A stretch of 64,000 nucleotides of DNA from Legionella qingyii (GTDB taxonomy: Bacteria; Pseudomonadota; Gammaproteobacteria; Legionellales; Legionellaceae). Of the stretch, positions 1 to 8,978 are shown one piece after another; the first letter of the stretch is position 1; every line of letters begins with the position of its first letter. The notes under the pieces were generated by a model, which made no database searches, was not told the DNA's origin, and saw nothing but the letters and a program-made list of their open reading frames with translations. Made by a program: the position numbers and the translations under genes. The DNA lies in NCBI RefSeq assembly GCF_003184185.1, contig NZ_QHJG01000017.1, forward strand, positions 1-64,000. Reading direction: 5' to 3'.

Positions 1-139
1 AGGTTAAGGGTTAAAGTTTTGTGTTCTTGATTAGTGCCCCCTGATTTGGGGAAGAGCCCAAGGATTTCGAAACCGGTACCAAGAGTGGTACCAAAATCTT
101 TTTTTAATTTTAGGGTTCTTCTGGAAACCCTTACTGGGA
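1..139. other. Left flank outside attL, no gene
   Basis: No convincing coding region is visible in these 139 bases. The only structure is a tandem 12-bp repeat starting with GGTACCAA at 75-98, placed about 40 bp before the att core. The ICE's own right end has the same geometry (12-bp GTACC repeats, then the att core). This may be the end of another element or plain chromosome; the window is too short on this side to decide. Confidence 0.5.
75..98. repeat. Tandem 12-bp GGTACCAA repeat outside attL
   Basis: Two units, GGTACCAAGAGT and GGTACCAAAATC, lie head to tail with a 12-bp period, 41 bp before the left att core. Tyrosine integrases often bind short direct arm-type repeats near attachment cores. 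By position this could be an arm site of a neighbouring element. That role is inferred. Confidence 0.4.
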
Positions 140-185
140 TTGGTCGGGACGGAAGGATTTGAACCTTCGACCACTAGCACCCCAT
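140..185. repeat. attL, partial duplicate of tRNA-Pro 3' end
   Basis: These 46 bases are identical to 46913-46958 and match tRNA-Pro from its CCA end to the anticodon loop. The identity breaks just after CCCCAT. This copy is not a functional tRNA because its 5' half is missing. It marks the left end of the ICE, with the integrase gene starting 165 bp inside. Confidence 0.95.
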
Positions 186-314
186 ACTGCAAACTATAGA
201 TTTAATTGGAATAATATTTTTATACCTTTTCAGTCAAAAAACCTTGATACATAAAGATGTAAAGCATATCATAAATATCAATCGATAACATCCAATAACA
301 TTCAAAAACACCAT

Positions 315-338
315 AAAGTACCCAGTGAAGTAACCAGT
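315..338. repeat. Arm-type 12-bp direct repeats, left end
   Basis: AAAGTACCCAGT and GAAGTAACCAGT lie in tandem with a 12-bp period, just before the integrase RBS and start. Near-identical tandem units occur in the same orientation at 46822-46845 inside the right end. Their presence at both ends, and only there as far as seen, suggests integrase or excisionase binding sites. The left pair could also let the integrase repress its own gene, since it overlaps the 5' leader. Confidence 0.6.
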
Positions 339-350
339 AAAAGGAACAAC

Positions 351-1538
351 ATGGTCAGATTTACCGATACCTACATCAAAAACTTAAAATCATCAGACAA
401 GCGTATTGAACTATTTGAAGGAGATGGTTTTGGAATATTTGTATACCCTACTGGTACAAAAACCTGGGTATACCGCTACAAAATAGATGGAAAAAAGGAC
501 CACATTACCATTGGTAATTATCCATCAGTTAGTTTAGCAGATGCAAAAAGACAGTTCATGGATTTAAGGGAAATAAAAAGAAGCGGCAGTAACCCTAAAA
601 AGATCATGATTACCCAAAAAGAAGAGCGATTTACTGTCAAAGATCTTGTTACAAATTGGTTCGATAATTACATCAAACGCCACCGAAAATGCCCTGAACA
701 AATAGAGCAATTAATTAAGGCAGATATAATACCAATGCTTGGAAACATAGAGGTTGAGGAACTTAAAACAAAAGATATTACTTGGTCGTTAGATAAAATC
801 GTTAATAGAGGCTCCCCTGTCCATGCCAATAAAGTTCTCAGTGCACTTAAACAAGCGTTTAATTATGCTGTTAGCCGGGGAGAGCTTACGGTCAACCAGG
901 CAGCAAACATCCGTGCCCGTGATATTGGTGGGGTGGAAAAGCCAAGAGAGCGACATCTGACATTAGATGAAATTAAACAGCTCTGGCAATTCTTAAATAA
1001 TGGCAAGCATGGCGTCTCTTTACAAATCACCAATGCCATTAAAATATTACTACTAACTGGCGTCCGCACCGGCGAACTAAGAATCGCCAAATGGAAAGAG
1101 TTTGACTTTGAAAACTCTCTATGGACTATCCCCGCTGCAAACACCAAAACTGGCATCACCATGCGTGTCCATTTAACCGAACCTGTCAAATCCTTATTTC
1201 TGGAGCTTTACCATTGCAATATAGGGGATTATGTAATCAGCGGCGCAGACGGTATAAACCCAATCAGCGACAGAGCACTACCCAAAGCAGTCAATCGTTT
1301 ACAAGAAAGAGTCGGAATCGAAAAATGGACGGCTCACGATCTGCGCCGAACATTTGCAACCCAGCTGGGTGAAACATTAAATATTGATCCCGTTGTCATC
1401 GAAAAATGTCTAGGACATAAGATGCCTAAGATTATGGCTACTTATAACAAAAATGAGATGTTACCACAGAGAAAAGACGCCCTGGAGAAATGGTCAGACT
1501 ATATAATGAACTTAGTTTCTGAAAATGTAGTTCTGTAA
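351..1538 (+). CDS. int: Tyrosine recombinase / ICE integrase
   Basis: A site-specific recombinase that would integrate and excise the ICE at tRNA-Pro. Residues 1-90 form the DUF4102-type arm-binding domain of P4-like integrases; the middle is the core-binding SAM-like domain. The catalytic residues are visible: Arg239 (TGVRTGELR), His329 and Arg332 (HDLRR), His356 (CLGH) and the nucleophile Tyr365. Length (395 aa) is typical. The start is supported by AAAAGGAAC just upstream. The gene lies next to attL and reads into the element, while the intact tRNA is at the far end. Confidence 0.95.
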   Translation: MVRFTDTYIKNLKSSDKRIELFEGDGFGIFVYPTGTKTWVYRYKIDGKKDHITIGNYPSVSLADAKRQFMDLREIKRSGSNPKKIMITQKEERFTVKDLVTNWFDNYIKRHRKCPEQIEQLIKADIIPMLGNIEVEELKTKDITWSLDKIVNRGSPVHANKVLSALKQAFNYAVSRGELTVNQAANIRARDIGGVEKPRERHLTLDEIKQLWQFLNNGKHGVSLQITNAIKILLLTGVRTGELRIAKWKEFDFENSLWTIPAANTKTGITMRVHLTEPVKSLFLELYHCNIGDYVISGADGINPISDRALPKAVNRLQERVGIEKWTAHDLRRTFATQLGETLNIDPVVIEKCLGHKMPKIMATYNKNEMLPQRKDALEKWSDYIMNLVSENVVL

Positions 1539-1592
1539 AGGGTAGATCGTATTATTTTTTGACAATGTACAACTTTATTGGTACACTTAATT

Positions 1593-1982
1593 ATGATGAA
1601 AAGAGTTGAGTTTATAGCTTATGAAGGTGAAGCTTATACCATTGAATGGTATTTTGATGACAAAAAGCATAGTGATGCATTGGAATATTATAACAGCTTA
1701 GATAAATCCGAAAAAATTCAGCTGTTAAAATTATTAAAACGAATGGGAGATAATGGAGAGATTAAAGATAAAACAAAATTCAGGAATGAAGGTGATAAAA
1801 TTTATGCTTTTAAGCCACAACCTGAGCGTTTTTTATGTTTTTTCTATGAGGGTAAGAAAATTGTTATTACCAATGGCTTTTGCAAAAAACAACAAAAGCT
1901 ACCCACTAACGAAAAAGATAAAGCGATAAACAGTCGAAATGATTATATTAGTCGTGTAGAGCGAGGTAAATATTATGAGTAA
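1593..1982 (+). CDS. RelE/HigB-like toxin (Gp49 family)
   Basis: About 129 residues if the ATG at 1593 (or the next one at 1596) is used; a TTG at 1578 would add five residues. The protein is basic. Its central part, with KPQPERFLCFFYEGKKIVITNGF, fits the RelE/HigB fold of Gp49-like phage-derived toxins, ribosome-dependent mRNA interferases. The downstream XRE gene overlaps its end by 8 bp, the usual toxin-first HigBA order. The role would be ICE maintenance. Family call is by eye; activity is not shown. Confidence 0.8.
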   Translation: MMKRVEFIAYEGEAYTIEWYFDDKKHSDALEYYNSLDKSEKIQLLKLLKRMGDNGEIKDKTKFRNEGDKIYAFKPQPERFLCFFYEGKKIVITNGFCKKQQKLPTNEKDKAINSRNDYISRVERGKYYE

Positions 1983-2271
1983 CAAACCACTATCAACGTT
2001 CGAACGAGAAATGCAAGATCCTGCTTTCAAAAAACAGTTTGAAGAAGAATACAAAGAGTTTCTATTGTCTGAAATTATTCGCGAATTAATGGAAACCAGC
2101 AAAAAAAGCGTCAGAAAACTAGCCAATGAGTCAGGTCTTTCCACTACAGCCATACAAAACTTGCGATCAGGCGTACAAGAAGATATGAAATTAACAAATT
2201 TTCTTAATGTATCTCATGCCTGTGGCTATAATATTGTTTTAGAAAAAAATGGAAAAAAAATCTGTCTTTAA
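1975..2271 (+). CDS. HigA-like XRE antitoxin
   Basis: A 98-aa protein with a helix-turn-helix in the second half (SVRKLANESGLSTTAIQNLRSG). It begins inside the toxin gene (8-bp overlap), indicating translational coupling. The N-terminal acidic stretch is typical of the antitoxin part that wraps the toxin. It would neutralise the upstream RelE/HigB-like toxin and repress the pair. It ends about 40 bp before the stop of the convergent sbcC. Confidence 0.82.
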   Translation: MSNKPLSTFEREMQDPAFKKQFEEEYKEFLLSEIIRELMETSKKSVRKLANESGLSTTAIQNLRSGVQEDMKLTNFLNVSHACGYNIVLEKNGKKICL

Positions 2272-2314
2272 TAGTAACATCATAACTCTTCTTTATTACT
2301 ATGTATTAATCTGC

Positions 2315-5300
2315 TTAAATAGACTGATCTTTAGCGCTAGATCTAATGCAACCAGGGCCACAAAGCCGGCTCCTGCCCCCAGTTTGAGGTATTACCTTGA
2401 TCTGGGTACTGATCCGCTCCTTCAAAGCCTGTACGTGCGAAATTACACCAATAAGTTTGCCGTCCTGCTGCAGACTTGAAAGAGTTTCCAATGCAGTATC
2501 AAGAGCTTCATCATCAAGCGTGCCAAAGCCCTCATCCAGGAATAGAGAATCCACCCGGACTTTCTTGCTTGCCATATGGGATAAACCAAGTGCCAAGGAT
2601 AAACTGACGATAAAGCTCTCACCGCCTGATAAATTTTTCGTAGACCTAATTTCACCAGCCTGATAGTTGTCAACTACATTTAGCTCCAGAGGCTGAGCGT
2701 CATCATGGAGTAGTAAATAGCGGTCAGTCATTTTTTGCAGTTGTCGATTGGCATGACCAATCATCATTTCAAAGGTCAACCCTTGGGCAAAGTTGCGATA
2801 CTTCTTGCCATCAGCAGACCCGATCAATTCGTGCAAGTTTCTCCACCGCTGGCACTCTTTTTTCTGGACTTCTATAACCATTTGCTTTTCTTTTATCTGC
2901 TCTTTTGCAGCCATATTTTCACTTAGTCTGTGCTTGAAACCTGCAATGATATCCCTTGTCTCTCTCAGTGATTTTTCATAATCCTTGAATTCAGGTTCGA
3001 GTTCATCCAGTGGTTTGTCAGTAAATTTTCTAGCCATTTCAGTGGCTAAGCGCGTTTCTCTATCTTTTTGTCTAGCGTTAAGTTCTGTTTGACGTTCATC
3101 CAATCTCTTAGCCTGCGCAGCTAGATCATCTCTCTGCACAGGAGACAATCTGGCTTCTATAAACTTTTCTTTATTAGTAAACCCCAGAGAGACATGAGCC
3201 GCAGAAAATTCAGTTTCTAATCTTCTTAACTCATGCTCTTGCTGGTCAATGCGTTTTTTCAGGGATTCAATGTAGGACTTTACAGTATTCCATTTTTTCT
3301 GGAGTTCATTATGTTGATCTCTAGCTTGTTTTTCAGCACTTTCCGCATCAGAAACAGCCTTATGCAAAAGAAACTCCTCATTATCGGGATTTTTGTCACC
3401 ATATATCGCTTTTCGTTCTTCCTTTACAGCGATGAAATCCTTGGTCATTACTTCCAAGCGTGATTGCTTTTCAGCCAGGGCTATACTTTGAGTGTCAATG
3501 ACTCCATCCAGACGACTCATCTCACTTTCGAATGCAGCAATCCGTTTCTCATAATCAGTTCTTTTCGTAGTCTGAGATTGCCATGCATCCAACCGTGCCT
3601 GTAAGACCTCCAATATTACCGAAATATTGTCATCAGAGAGCTCCGAAATGCCTAGTGGCAGGAGTTTAGCAGACAAAGTCTCCCTGCGTTCTGTAAAATT
3701 GGTATGGAGTTTTTCTAAAGACTCCATTATATTTGCTAGGGTTTTATCTGTTGATTTCTTCTCATTATCTGCTGCTATCTCCTGCTTTTCAGCATCCATC
3801 AGATTCTTACGTGCCTCAATCACATTCTCTTCAAGCTTCTTAATAGATATTTCCTGCTCCTCAGCCTTGTTAATAAGCTCAGTCAAAGCTTCGATCTTCT
3901 GTTCAGATTTATCTGAAGTAGGAATATTGCCTTCTGCGAATGGGTGCTCTTTTGCACCACATAGTGGGCAAGGTTTGCCATCCTCCAATTTAAGTCGATG
4001 TTCTTCAAGTTCCGCTATTTTTGCTAGAAAAGCAATTTCACGTAACAAAGTTTCTTTCTCTATACGGTATTCACGTAACAGTCTACCCCCCAATAACTGA
4101 CTCAAAGTATCTTTGCCTTGCTGTAGTCTTGTTGAGGCGTCAACTAGCTCCTTCCTCAGAATATTGCATTGATTCTGGCAATCATCAAATGACTTTTTCG
4201 CCAATTGCAAGGCAGTTATGGTTTTATCACGGACAATTTCTTTTTCAACAATTTCCTTTTGTTTAGAAATTAGGCTACCTAGCTGTTCTTCAATACCAGC
4301 AAGACCGCCGATAAGCCATTCATCTTGGATATGCTCTTTTAAATAACAGTTAATAAGTTCCAGAGCCCTTTGGACTCCAGTACATTTTTCCTGCTCCATT
4401 TGTTTGGCTTTTTTATCTTCAGCTATCTTGGTCGCATCTTTCTTACAGTTAACATCAACTTCCAAAACAGCTTTTTCTTGTTCGGCAAGCCGCTGATCTA
4501 GGGAACGAATCTTCTGCAATATAGGTGCAGCAGATTTAAATGCTTCTTTGGCTATAACTGTTTTTTGCTCAGCCAATTTCAAGTATTCAGCCTTCTCCTT
4601 GGCAGATACTTCTAATTCAGGAAGAATATCTTCTTCCTTCTTCAGTGCTATTTGATCTTCACTCTGTTGTTTTTGAAATGCAGTTAGTGTTGCGTATACA
4701 CCATCAAGAGATGCTGCTTTTAAACTCTGGGTAAGTTTGTCACGATTCGGTTTGAATGCTTCAAGATCAGTATGCAATATGTTGGATTCATCAACTAGGT
4801 TATATAAGTCCCTCTTTAATCCATCTATGGTAGTTAGCCATGAAATATCTTTTCCTATTTTCTCGATCCTGGCGGTAAGTTCTGCTTCTTCTTTTTGTTT
4901 TGCCTCGAGTGCCTGCCCTATCTCATTTTCCTGATCAGGTTCCAAAATTACAATTCCTGCTGTTTCAGCCTGAAGAATATCCAGTTTCTCTCGTTCTTCA
5001 CGTTGACGTTCATGAACACGGATAGATATTTGGCTGTAAACCTCTGTTCCGGTAATTTGTTCCAAGATTGGAGCTCTTTCATTTGGATCAGCCTGTAGAA
5101 ACGCAGCGAAACCGCCTTGAGCTAACAACATTGATCTGGTGAACCGGTCAAAATCCATGCCGGTAGCTAATTCGATTTGATCAGCTACACCCCTGATCTT
5201 GGATTCAAAGATTTCACCAGAATCTGCGTTAGAAATCTCGTGCTTAGGAGGCTGCAGTTCACCATCAGTTTTGTTACGCGCTCTACGTTGACTCCAATGA

Positions 5301-5581
5301 CACCGATATCGACCGGTCTGAGTTTCAAACGACACCTCAGCAAAACATTCACCAGTCTGACGGGACATAATTTCATTTCCACTCTTGCTTATCTTATTCA
5401 GGCGAGGCGTCCGTCCATAAAGAGCAAGGCAAATAGCATCAAGAATCGTTGTCTTACCTGCACCAGTGGGTCCGGTAATAGCAAAAATGCCATCGGACGT
5501 GAAAGCTGGGTGTGTTAAGTCGATTTTCCATTCACCGACCAGCGAGTTCAGATTTTTAAAACGCACCTGCAATATTCTCAT
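2315..5581 (-). CDS. sbcC: SbcC-like nuclease subunit, SMC/Rad50-type ATPase
   Basis: A 1088-aa Rad50-like ATPase that partners SbcD to cut DNA ends, hairpins and protein-blocked ends. Walker A is GPTGAGKTT near residue 39; long coiled coils flank a zinc hook CPLCGAKEHPF near residue 540; the ABC signature LSGGESF is near residue 984 and Walker B with the D-loop (LFLDEGFGTLD) near 1018. Length is slightly above E. coli SbcC. It is the last gene of an operon running from hsdM, 11 bp after sbcD. Carriage on an ICE next to restriction genes is unusual and suggests a defence or DNA-processing role rather than the housekeeping copy. Confidence 0.95.
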   Translation of the reverse strand: MRILQVRFKNLNSLVGEWKIDLTHPAFTSDGIFAITGPTGAGKTTILDAICLALYGRTPRLNKISKSGNEIMSRQTGECFAEVSFETQTGRYRCHWSQRRARNKTDGELQPPKHEISNADSGEIFESKIRGVADQIELATGMDFDRFTRSMLLAQGGFAAFLQADPNERAPILEQITGTEVYSQISIRVHERQREEREKLDILQAETAGIVILEPDQENEIGQALEAKQKEEAELTARIEKIGKDISWLTTIDGLKRDLYNLVDESNILHTDLEAFKPNRDKLTQSLKAASLDGVYATLTAFQKQQSEDQIALKKEEDILPELEVSAKEKAEYLKLAEQKTVIAKEAFKSAAPILQKIRSLDQRLAEQEKAVLEVDVNCKKDATKIAEDKKAKQMEQEKCTGVQRALELINCYLKEHIQDEWLIGGLAGIEEQLGSLISKQKEIVEKEIVRDKTITALQLAKKSFDDCQNQCNILRKELVDASTRLQQGKDTLSQLLGGRLLREYRIEKETLLREIAFLAKIAELEEHRLKLEDGKPCPLCGAKEHPFAEGNIPTSDKSEQKIEALTELINKAEEQEISIKKLEENVIEARKNLMDAEKQEIAADNEKKSTDKTLANIMESLEKLHTNFTERRETLSAKLLPLGISELSDDNISVILEVLQARLDAWQSQTTKRTDYEKRIAAFESEMSRLDGVIDTQSIALAEKQSRLEVMTKDFIAVKEERKAIYGDKNPDNEEFLLHKAVSDAESAEKQARDQHNELQKKWNTVKSYIESLKKRIDQQEHELRRLETEFSAAHVSLGFTNKEKFIEARLSPVQRDDLAAQAKRLDERQTELNARQKDRETRLATEMARKFTDKPLDELEPEFKDYEKSLRETRDIIAGFKHRLSENMAAKEQIKEKQMVIEVQKKECQRWRNLHELIGSADGKKYRNFAQGLTFEMMIGHANRQLQKMTDRYLLLHDDAQPLELNVVDNYQAGEIRSTKNLSGGESFIVSLSLALGLSHMASKKVRVDSLFLDEGFGTLDDEALDTALETLSSLQQDGKLIGVISHVQALKERISTQIKVIPQTGGRSRLCGPGCIRSSAKDQSI

Positions 5582-5592
5582 TGGTCGCCTCT

Positions 5593-6822
5593 TTATTCAG
5601 CCTGCACATCGTCTTCATAGAGAGACGAAAGCGTTTCTTGGTAGGTCAGGATCAGTTCCTGTCGTTGATCTTCTGGTATATCATGAACAGATAGACATCG
5701 CTCAAACACAACGTTCACATTCAAATCATCCAGTGTATCCTCTTCATGAATTTGTTTCAGCACACGATCTATGATCCGATTGTTTTTTACTCGAAGAATT
5801 TCCAATTGTGTGCCTGAAATAATAGTTTCCAAGCGCTCCTGCAGATCACCAATAAGTTCATCGCCTTCGTAAATAACTTCAACCCAGCATTTTGAATCTA
5901 TTACTTTCAATTCGAGAATGCGATTTGAAATATCAACCCAGTCCCCTTTGACACGCTCAAGTTTCTGAAACACGGGAACATCAATCAGCTGTGTGGATGT
6001 TTCATTACTGTGAAATACTACCTGGCAAACACTCTTCTGCTGTTTTGCTTCTCCAAATCCCATAGGCAAAGGAGATCCGCTATAGCGTATAATTTCTGAA
6101 TTGTTGACCTTCTGCGGTACATGCAGGTGGCCTAGTGCCAAATAATTGAAGCAGGTCGGGAAAATACTAGCCGTTACATGAGCCAGGGATCCAACATAAA
6201 GATCTCGCACACCATCACCATCAAAGGTTTGCCCACCGGCCGTAAACAAATGTCCCATGGCTACGATAGGAATATTAACCCCTAGTTCATTGCGCTTCTG
6301 TTCAGCCAAGACAGCGACATTAGCATAGTGATTGCGGATACCTTCAATCAGCTTCCGTTCCTTATCTTCTATACTCTCGCCAACTTCCGCCACACGGATA
6401 TCTTTATCTCGAAGGTATGGCACAGCACAGACAATCACTTCTGGGGTACCCTGCTTATTTCGAAGCACCAACACCTCATCTTCAAGATCCTCAGAGATAC
6501 TACCAACCACGTGAACATTAAGGACTTTAAGTAACTCCTTGGGTGCATTCAGGAAAGATGGTGAATCGTGGTTGCCTGCGATAACGACCACATGCCGGCA
6601 GGATGAGCTGGCAACCCTACATAGAAATCGGTAATAAAGTTCCTGAGCTCGATTACTCGGTGCCGTGGTATCAAATACGTCCCCCGCTATCAGCAAGACA
6701 TTGATTTCATTATTATGAATCGTCTCAGCAAGCCAAGTTAAAAAAGCATCGAATTCTTCATAACGTTTTCTACCATAAAGGATTCGGCCTAAGTGCCAGT
6801 CGGATGTATGGAGGATTCTCAT
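5593..6822 (-). CDS. sbcD: SbcD-like metallophosphoesterase nuclease
   Basis: The Mre11-like nuclease subunit (409 aa). The calcineurin-type metal-binding motifs are complete: DWHLG near residue 8, GDVFD near 48, GNHDSP near 84, GHLF near 190 and GHLH near 227. It would form the SbcCD complex with the next gene. Its ATG overlaps the TGA of the upstream RloC-like gene by 4 bp (ATGA), so the two are translationally coupled. This ties SbcCD to the restriction operon. No missing residues were noticed. Confidence 0.95.
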   Translation of the reverse strand: MRILHTSDWHLGRILYGRKRYEEFDAFLTWLAETIHNNEINVLLIAGDVFDTTAPSNRAQELYYRFLCRVASSSCRHVVVIAGNHDSPSFLNAPKELLKVLNVHVVGSISEDLEDEVLVLRNKQGTPEVIVCAVPYLRDKDIRVAEVGESIEDKERKLIEGIRNHYANVAVLAEQKRNELGVNIPIVAMGHLFTAGGQTFDGDGVRDLYVGSLAHVTASIFPTCFNYLALGHLHVPQKVNNSEIIRYSGSPLPMGFGEAKQQKSVCQVVFHSNETSTQLIDVPVFQKLERVKGDWVDISNRILELKVIDSKCWVEVIYEGDELIGDLQERLETIISGTQLEILRVKNNRIIDRVLKQIHEEDTLDDLNVNVVFERCLSVHDIPEDQRQELILTYQETLSSLYEDDVQAE

Positions 6823-8924
6823 TTAACTTCCTGCAATTTCTTACTGCACTCATCGACGATATATTCAGGTACAAGGTCAAATTGTGTAGGGTCTAGCTGA
6901 CATATAAATTCGTTCTCAATATGATATGTTTCGTTGATAAATTTTTGAATAATCGAATTTTCAATGTCTATACCAATAAGTCTAAACACTTGTAACTTTT
7001 CATATCCGTTTTGGCAGTCATGGTACAAGAATTTTAAACTATTCGTATCTGATATATTTCTGAGCATATTCTCGTAGTCAAATCCAGGTAGATTTTTTCT
7101 TATTTCATCAATACCATTAGAAAGCTTGGCAGGATCCATCTCAGGATATTTACCATCTCTACCTAGTGGCTCCCTTGAATCAAGAGGTTTTTTTCTTTTG
7201 TGAAACAGATTTGATAAAACCTGATATGCCTCACCATGATCATCCATAATCTCATAATAACGTCTTAGGTATATAAGCTTAATAATATTGTCACAATCTG
7301 AGTTGACAGCAGTTTGGCATATTTGAGCAAATGTTTTTATGTCCTTTTCACAGATTGATCGCTCATGCACATGACCACTATTGTATCTGAGATAAGTGGC
7401 TGTGACCTGATTGCTAAACTGCTTTTTTACTGATTTAAGCGTGTCAATTATGGGTTCTATGTCATGCGTTAACATCAAAACCGTTTTGCCTTTTAGGCAT
7501 GATACTCCATCACGTCGGAACAACATTTCTAATATCGCAAACTTTTTATTCTTATCAAAAGACGATATTGGGTCATCCAATATTATCAAATCAGGTGCCT
7601 TTGCCAAACATTCATACATGAATAACACAATAGCAAAGGCATTTCTTTCACCGAAACTAAGATGCTGATGCCCACCACTTAGATGTTGACTATGGTCAAC
7701 ATGCAACAGCTTAAGTTGAGATCGCCCATGCTCTCCAGCAATTTCCACTTTATAGCGATAGCCAGCATATGCTAAGAAACTATTGATATCCGCCTGATGC
7801 TTTTCAATGAGTTTTTGTATTTCTTTTCGCTGTCTATTGATTTTACCCTGTAATTCCCCAGCTTGTGTTATTAGTACATCTAGCGATGAATTTATTGATG
7901 TGATAGTCGCTTGCGTTTTAACTGAGTTAAGGTGAGATAAAAAATGCAAATCTAGTTTATAGGATATTAGCTTCTCTGCAACTTTTTCGCCTTCCTTAAA
8001 ATGAAAACTTGAAAGGGTTCTCACATCCTCTAGCTTTTGAACCAGAGTATCAATTTGATTCTTGAGCTCGACGATAAAGTTCTCATGCTCTTTTTCAAGG
8101 CCCTCTTTTAATGAAGTAATGATTTCTAAGTTTTCTTTCGCATTTACTGAGAAATATTCACCCAGTTTATCAAGAACATCGATTATTCCAACAAGATTCT
8201 TTATCACATTTTTATCGTATTCTTGACTTACTCTTCTGATTTGCTCTTTCTTGCCTGTCGAGTCAGTTGAACAAAATGGACAAGCGGTTGATAAAGTTGA
8301 ATATTCTAAATGGCCTTTGGTTTGCCAATCAATCCAATTGACGCTTTTGGGGCTTTGAATGAATGGCTGATATGGTTCAAGCCCTTGAGGTATGTTCGTT
8401 ATTTTGTTTCCAACTGATAGTCCCTTCATTCCAGCTGAAGACTTTGAAAGTTGACCTGATGCTGTCAGTTTAAATGCATCGCTTAGCCCCTTAAGATTCG
8501 AAATCAACGTTTCTAAATCTGAATTGTTTGTAAATTGCTGCCGGATAGTTTGCACGATACTAGCTATTTCTTGTTCTATCGCCCTATATGCATCCGTTCT
8601 AATGAATATGTCGAAGCTATTACTTACTAGTTCTTCCGGCTTAAAGGTAAACTGGTTAACATAATCTTCATTAAAACACATTATATTTCGAATCTTTTCC
8701 ATGCAGCTTACTATCGGTTGCAGGTTATTAGGATTACTATCCCTATACTTAAAAGGCATCAAGTCAGCTAAAAGATCCTTATCTCCAGCTGAAAAGCATT
8801 GTAATGCCTTGGCAATAGTACTTTTCCCAGTTCCATTATGTGCAAATTTGATATTAAGTTTATTCTTAGTAATCGTTATTTTAGCTGAATCGATATTGTT
8901 ACAGTTTTGAATTTCTACATTCAT
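6819..8924 (-). CDS. rloC: RloC-like AAA_13 ATPase, probable anticodon nuclease
   Basis: A 701-aa ATPase of the AAA_13/PrrC-RloC type. Walker A is NGTGKST (30-36), followed by coiled coil with a Rad50-like zinc hook CPFC near residue 215, a signature-like LSFGE near 425 and Walker B LIILDDPISSFD near 446. The C-terminal part has RRYYE (554-558) and NETYH ending at His668, which fit the Arg/Glu/His pattern expected of the nuclease domain. RloC and PrrC are tRNA anticodon nucleases linked to type I restriction systems. The Zn hook favours RloC. The hsdR stop lies 54 bp upstream, and sbcD overlaps its 3' end. The ATPase assignment is firm; the nuclease function is inferred. Confidence 0.78.
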   Translation of the reverse strand: MNVEIQNCNNIDSAKITITKNKLNIKFAHNGTGKSTIAKALQCFSAGDKDLLADLMPFKYRDSNPNNLQPIVSCMEKIRNIMCFNEDYVNQFTFKPEELVSNSFDIFIRTDAYRAIEQEIASIVQTIRQQFTNNSDLETLISNLKGLSDAFKLTASGQLSKSSAGMKGLSVGNKITNIPQGLEPYQPFIQSPKSVNWIDWQTKGHLEYSTLSTACPFCSTDSTGKKEQIRRVSQEYDKNVIKNLVGIIDVLDKLGEYFSVNAKENLEIITSLKEGLEKEHENFIVELKNQIDTLVQKLEDVRTLSSFHFKEGEKVAEKLISYKLDLHFLSHLNSVKTQATITSINSSLDVLITQAGELQGKINRQRKEIQKLIEKHQADINSFLAYAGYRYKVEIAGEHGRSQLKLLHVDHSQHLSGGHQHLSFGERNAFAIVLFMYECLAKAPDLIILDDPISSFDKNKKFAILEMLFRRDGVSCLKGKTVLMLTHDIEPIIDTLKSVKKQFSNQVTATYLRYNSGHVHERSICEKDIKTFAQICQTAVNSDCDNIIKLIYLRRYYEIMDDHGEAYQVLSNLFHKRKKPLDSREPLGRDGKYPEMDPAKLSNGIDEIRKNLPGFDYENMLRNISDTNSLKFLYHDCQNGYEKLQVFRLIGIDIENSIIQKFINETYHIENEFICQLDPTQFDLVPEYIVDECSKKLQEVK

Positions 8925-8978
8925 CTAATTACCTGGTTACATTTTATTAATAAAAGATTACAAACTGATATTAGAATT

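Noticed and set aside
3627..4100. Antisense Ser-rich frame of 157 codons within sbcC
   Set aside because: Typical mirror of a coiled-coil gene; the Zn hook and flanking helices are coded on the minus strand.
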